From positions 1-64,000 of the forward strand of contig CAUYUJ010005003.1 in the NCBI GenBank assembly GCA_963575745.1: a stretch of DNA of 64,000 bases, in the 5' to 3' direction. Below the pieces are notes generated by a model. It worked only from the letters and a program-made list of their open reading frames with translations. It was not told where the DNA came from and ran no database searches. The translations under genes were made by a program, and so were the position numbers. The DNA is from Prorocentrum cordatum (lineage: Eukaryota > Sar > Dinophyceae > Prorocentrales > Prorocentraceae). This document shows, one piece after another, positions 61,116 through 64,000 of this stretch; within the stretch, counting starts at the first letter, position 1, and every line of letters starts with the position of its first letter.

Positions 61116-61204
61116 GGCACACACACACACACACACATAAATCCGCCGATCCGGCGTGTGAGTTTCTGAGAGCGTGGGCTTGAGCTCGCTCAAGCTTCGC
61201 TCGG

Positions 61205-61985
61205 GGGGGGGGGTCGGGATCCGGCGAATTATCCACGCAATTCAATGAAAACTCCAGCGCGGGGGGGGGTCCAAGAATGGAGGGGGGGGAGCTCAAGCGA
61301 GGACGGGAGGGGGGGTCGAGCTCAAGCGGGGGGGGGGCAAGGGGAAGCTCGAGCGGGGAGAGGGGGGGTCGAGCTCAAGCGGGGGGGGGGTCAGCGGGGG
61401 GGGGTTCGAGGGGGGGGGAGCTCGAGCGGGCGGGGGGGGTCGAACGAGGGGGGGTCGAGCTCAAGCGGGGGGGGGGGGTCAGCGCGGGGAGGGGGGTCCA
61501 AGAATCGAGGGGGGGGGAGCTCGAACGAGGAGGGGGGGGGTCGCTCAAGGGGGAAGCTCGGGGGGGGAGAGGGGGGGTCGAGCTCAAGGGGGGGGGGTCA
61601 GCGCGGGGGTGTCCAGAATCGAGGGGGGGGAGCTCGAGCGAGGACGGGGGGGGTCGAACGGAAAGGGGTCGAGCTCAAGCGGGAGGGGTCAGCGCGGGGG
61701 GGGGGGTCCAAGAATCGAGGGGGGGGGAGCTCGAGCGAAACGGGGGGGGTCGAGCTCAAGCGGGGGGGGGGTCCAAGGAGGAAGCCCGAGCGGGGACGGA
61801 GGGGGGGCTCTCAAGCGGACGGGGGGGGTCAGCGCGGGGGGGGTCCAAGAATCGAGGGGGGGGGAGCTCGAGCGAGGACGAGGGGGGGGGGGTCGAACTC
61901 AAGCGGGGGGGGGTCCAAGGAGGAAGCTCGAGCGGGGACGGAGGCGGGGGTCGAGCAAGCGGGGGGGAGGGAGGTCCAAGAAACC
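61205..61985 (+). repeat. 780-bp G-run array
   Basis: Dozens of runs of 7-12 G on the + strand, separated by a small set of spacers: TCGAGCTCAAGC, TCAGCGC, TCCAAGAATCGAG, GAGCTCGAGCGAGGAC. Spacer order recurs at irregular intervals of about 100-230 bp. Gly/Ser/Arg-rich open frames to 395 codons cross it and are artefacts. Confidence 0.9.
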
Positions 61986-62284
61986 GGGGAGGGCAGCGGG
62001 GGGAGGAGGGACGTTGTCGTCATTATCGTCCGTCGTTGACCCAATCGTCGGTCGTCGTCGTCGTCATCGTCCGTTCCCACACGCATCAGGAGCGCCCCGG
62101 ATCGGCGGCACTGGCCAGAGGCCATTGCAATATGAGCAAATCCCAAGATTCCCCATATGCTCCATATTTCCTTGATGTTCGTCTCCCTCTCCATTTCCTA
62201 TGTGTTTCGCATGTTCATGGGAATCGACGATTGTTTGTGTCTGTGTGCCTTTTTTCTCTCCCGAGTTTTGGCCCAAGCAGTGCC

Positions 62285-62480
62285 TTTTTCACAGGTCCTG
62301 GACATCGCGATGTCACTGGCAGCAGGCCTCCCAAGGGGGAACAACCAGGGGGTGCACCACTGACCCGTGCGCGCCCAAGATGTCTCCAGACCTCTCGCGC
62401 AGAACGCCTGCTTGGGCCAAGCCTACGCCTACCTGCTCAAAACCCCATGGCCACCGCGATGTAGCAAAGAGAGGCGCCCG
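62285..62480 (+). repeat. CCGCGATGTAGCA repeat, two more units
   Basis: CATCGCGATGTCACTGGCAG (62303) and CCACCGCGATGTAGCAAAGA (62452), 149 bp apart, with CTTGGGCCAAGCCTACGCC between. It ends at a GT/TA microsatellite cluster (62498-62560). Confidence 0.65.
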
Positions 62481-62497
62481 CAGGGACCCCCCCGGGT

Positions 62498-62565
62498 GTG
62501 TGTGTGTGTATACAATTACGTACACACACGCATATCTCTCTCTCTATATATATATGTACACACAA
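62498..62565. repeat. GT, AC, TC and TA microsatellite cluster
   Basis: GTGTGTGTGTGTATAC, GTACACACACGC, CTCTCTCTCTA, TATATATATGTACACACA in succession. GTGTGTATAC and GTACACACAC give a loose inverted repeat. 62566-63300 has CTTGGG-rich words and no recognised gene. Confidence 0.85.
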
Positions 62566-63301
62566 GACTCCACCAGCGCTTCGCGCCATGCGTTTTGTTC
62601 CGGACCCTCCCCCGCAAAGCAAAACATCATCACTTGCTTCAGCGGGGGGGACCTCGAAGCCTGGACGGGCGACTGGCTCATTTTTCTGATGTCCCTGGTG
62701 CCTGCTGACACCGCGTTCGCCCGATGCGCTTGCACGGTTTTGCGCAGGAGTGGAGAAGGAATGATGATTTGTCACGCGCGAAGGTCGTTTGAGGAAGTAA
62801 GGAGCGTTCCCATGACACGCCGAAGAAGTCGCAGTAGCTGCGAGCAAATCGATGCTTGGTAGCTTCATGAATGCCTGGAGGGCCCCAGGCACTCAGGAAA
62901 TCTTCAATCGTCGAACTTCGAATCTAGATCCATTGCCTGTCTCTCTCGATGGAGGCACGTCAGCCGCGAGCCTCAAGCGTGGAATCAAGATCGTCGGGCC
63001 AGCTCGATGTACTTCGTGCGAAAACGCCGTCAGGGCGTTTTTTGTGCGTCCTGGCGCCCTCTTGGGTCGTCCCGGGCCCTCTTGGGCCGCCTTGGGGAGC
63101 TGGAGCCCGCCAGAGGTCTTCTGAAGCCATCTAAGGCTGGGGCCTCCAATGGCCTTCTTGGAAGTCTCCCGTGGCTTTCGTGGGTCTCTCTTGGGAGCCT
63201 TCTGGGGGCATCTCGGGCTTCTTGCGGGCGGCCTCGGGGCTCTCTGGGGCAGCCCTCTGGGGGGCCCCTTGGGCCGTCATGGGGCGATATCGGGGGCCCA
63301 T

Positions 63302-63493
63302 CGGGCCGTCGTGGACGCTGCGAAGTCCCAAACAGCGGTTACATTAAAATTTAATTTTTTCCCGAGGGAATGGGGCGATGTTTGCTTCTTCGGTGCTCGG
63401 GCCGTTTTGGACGCTGCGAAGTCCCAAACAGCGGATTTGTTAAACTTATACATTTCCCCTAGGGAATGGGCCGATCTTTGCTTCTCCAGGGAT
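63302..63493 (+). repeat. Two-copy repeat, 96-bp period
   Basis: CGGGCCGTCGTGGACGCTGC (63302) and CGGGCCGTTTTGGACGCTGC (63398) start units that both continue GAAGTCCCAAACAGCGG, then an AT-rich stretch, GAGGGAATGGGGCGATGTTT or TAGGGAATGGGCCGATCTTT, and GCTTCTxC. Confidence 0.85.
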
Positions 63494-63829
63494 CTCTTAA
63501 CAGCCTCTTGGGGCGTCTTGGGGGCCTCTTGGACCGTCTTCAGACCATCGAGGTTCCTCTTGGAGCGCACTTGTGGTGTCGTGGGTCTCTCTTGCGCCTC
63601 CTCCGATGACCCTTCTGATCGCCTTGAGCCTGCTCGCAAGCCCCGGCAAGGCGCCCTGGGAGGCCCGGAAGGGCCAGCGGACCTTTTCCAAGGGCGTCCG
63701 TTGGGCTGCTGAGACGTCTGAAAGGGCGTCCAGGGCGTCCCTGGGGGAGGGGTCCAGATTAGGCGGGGGGGGGGGTCCGGGAAATAAAAATCTAAGAATC
63801 GGAATATGCATCACAGGCCCGTTCCGGCC

Positions 63830-63975
63830 CAGGTTGGGAGGTCCTCTCCGTGGCCGCTTCGGACTGGCCCTGTCAGAGCCCCACGGCCAGCGCGACGCAG
63901 CTTGCATCGCACTGGGCACGCCTACGGGGTGTGTCCACCAAACAGGTTTTGCACGGGCCCGTCCGCGCCCAAATT
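63830..63975 (+). repeat. CCGCGATGTAGCA repeat, diverged unit
   Basis: AGAGCCCCACGGCCAGCGCG, ACGCAGCTTGCATCGCACTG, then GCACGGGCCCGTCCGCGCCC; the same block order as 62430-62480 and 60840-60930. The window ends 25 bp after it. Confidence 0.5.
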
Positions 63976-64000
63976 GACGGAACCTCTGGAGCAAAATGAC

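Noticed and set aside
61277-62464. 395-codon Gly/Ser-rich frame
   Set aside because: Translation of the G-run array; a neighbouring frame is equally open.

Overview
The window looks like intergenic, repeat-dominated nuclear DNA of a eukaryote, most likely a dinoflagellate of the Prorocentrum type. This is an inference from three things: high GC; many long trinucleotide, penta-nucleotide and G-run arrays; and three different decayed LINE retrotransposons whose domain make-up resembles LINEs I associate from memory with dinoflagellate genomes (endonuclease plus reverse transcriptase plus C-terminal Cys/His fingers; an ORF1 with a CxxC..CxxC motif and coiled coil). I see no rRNA, tRNA, CRISPR array, bacterial operon or convincing host gene, and no dinoflagellate spliced-leader remnant. 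All recognisable protein-coding sequence belongs to the retrotransposons, and none of the three is intact.

Layout. 1-870: hairpin elements and a 24/26-bp minisatellite. 886-1072: a CA microsatellite. About 1090-7340 (+): LINE-1, a decayed ORF2 with endonuclease, reverse transcriptase, zinc-finger and C-terminal domains. It has been hit by at least three later insertions: a 53-bp poly-C-tailed insert with a 10-bp target duplication, a 226-bp dimer of a 113-bp palindromic unit with a 9-bp target duplication, and a 1-kb array of about 150-bp units. 7.4-15.9 kb: small inverted-repeat elements mixed with CTC, GGA, GTC and CAT arrays. 15.93-22.3 kb (+): LINE-2, with ORF1 (Cys motif and coiled coil), endonuclease, reverse transcriptase, RNase H and a C-terminal region. 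22.4-28.2 kb: triplet arrays, a 100-bp three-copy repeat and small elements. 28.4-31.1 kb: a mosaic of satellites with 24-, 77-, 21- and about 53-bp periods. 31.2-35.2 kb: CAA, ACCCACCCGCG, TA and GA arrays and two palindromic elements. 35.9-44.5 kb: an 82-bp satellite at three loci in both orientations, plus triplet arrays. 44.5-51 kb: GGA/CTC arrays and small elements. 51.06-56.05 kb (-): LINE-3, with ORF1, endonuclease and reverse transcriptase. A pentanucleotide array interrupts ORF1 and a 170-bp inverted-repeat element interrupts the reverse transcriptase. 56-64 kb: unclassified sequence, a 260-bp tandem repeat, a GT array, a roughly 108-153-bp interspersed repeat and a 780-bp G-run array.

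At least eleven families of short (100-250 bp), mostly inverted-repeat-ended sequences recur two to four times each (called A to J and the 113-bp unit below). They look like non-autonomous DNA transposons or short interspersed elements. The nested insertions give a relative chronology: LINEs first, small elements and array expansions later. No gene works together with another in a pathway here; the functional content is retrotransposition machinery, now broken. Family names are mine, and copies were matched by eye.
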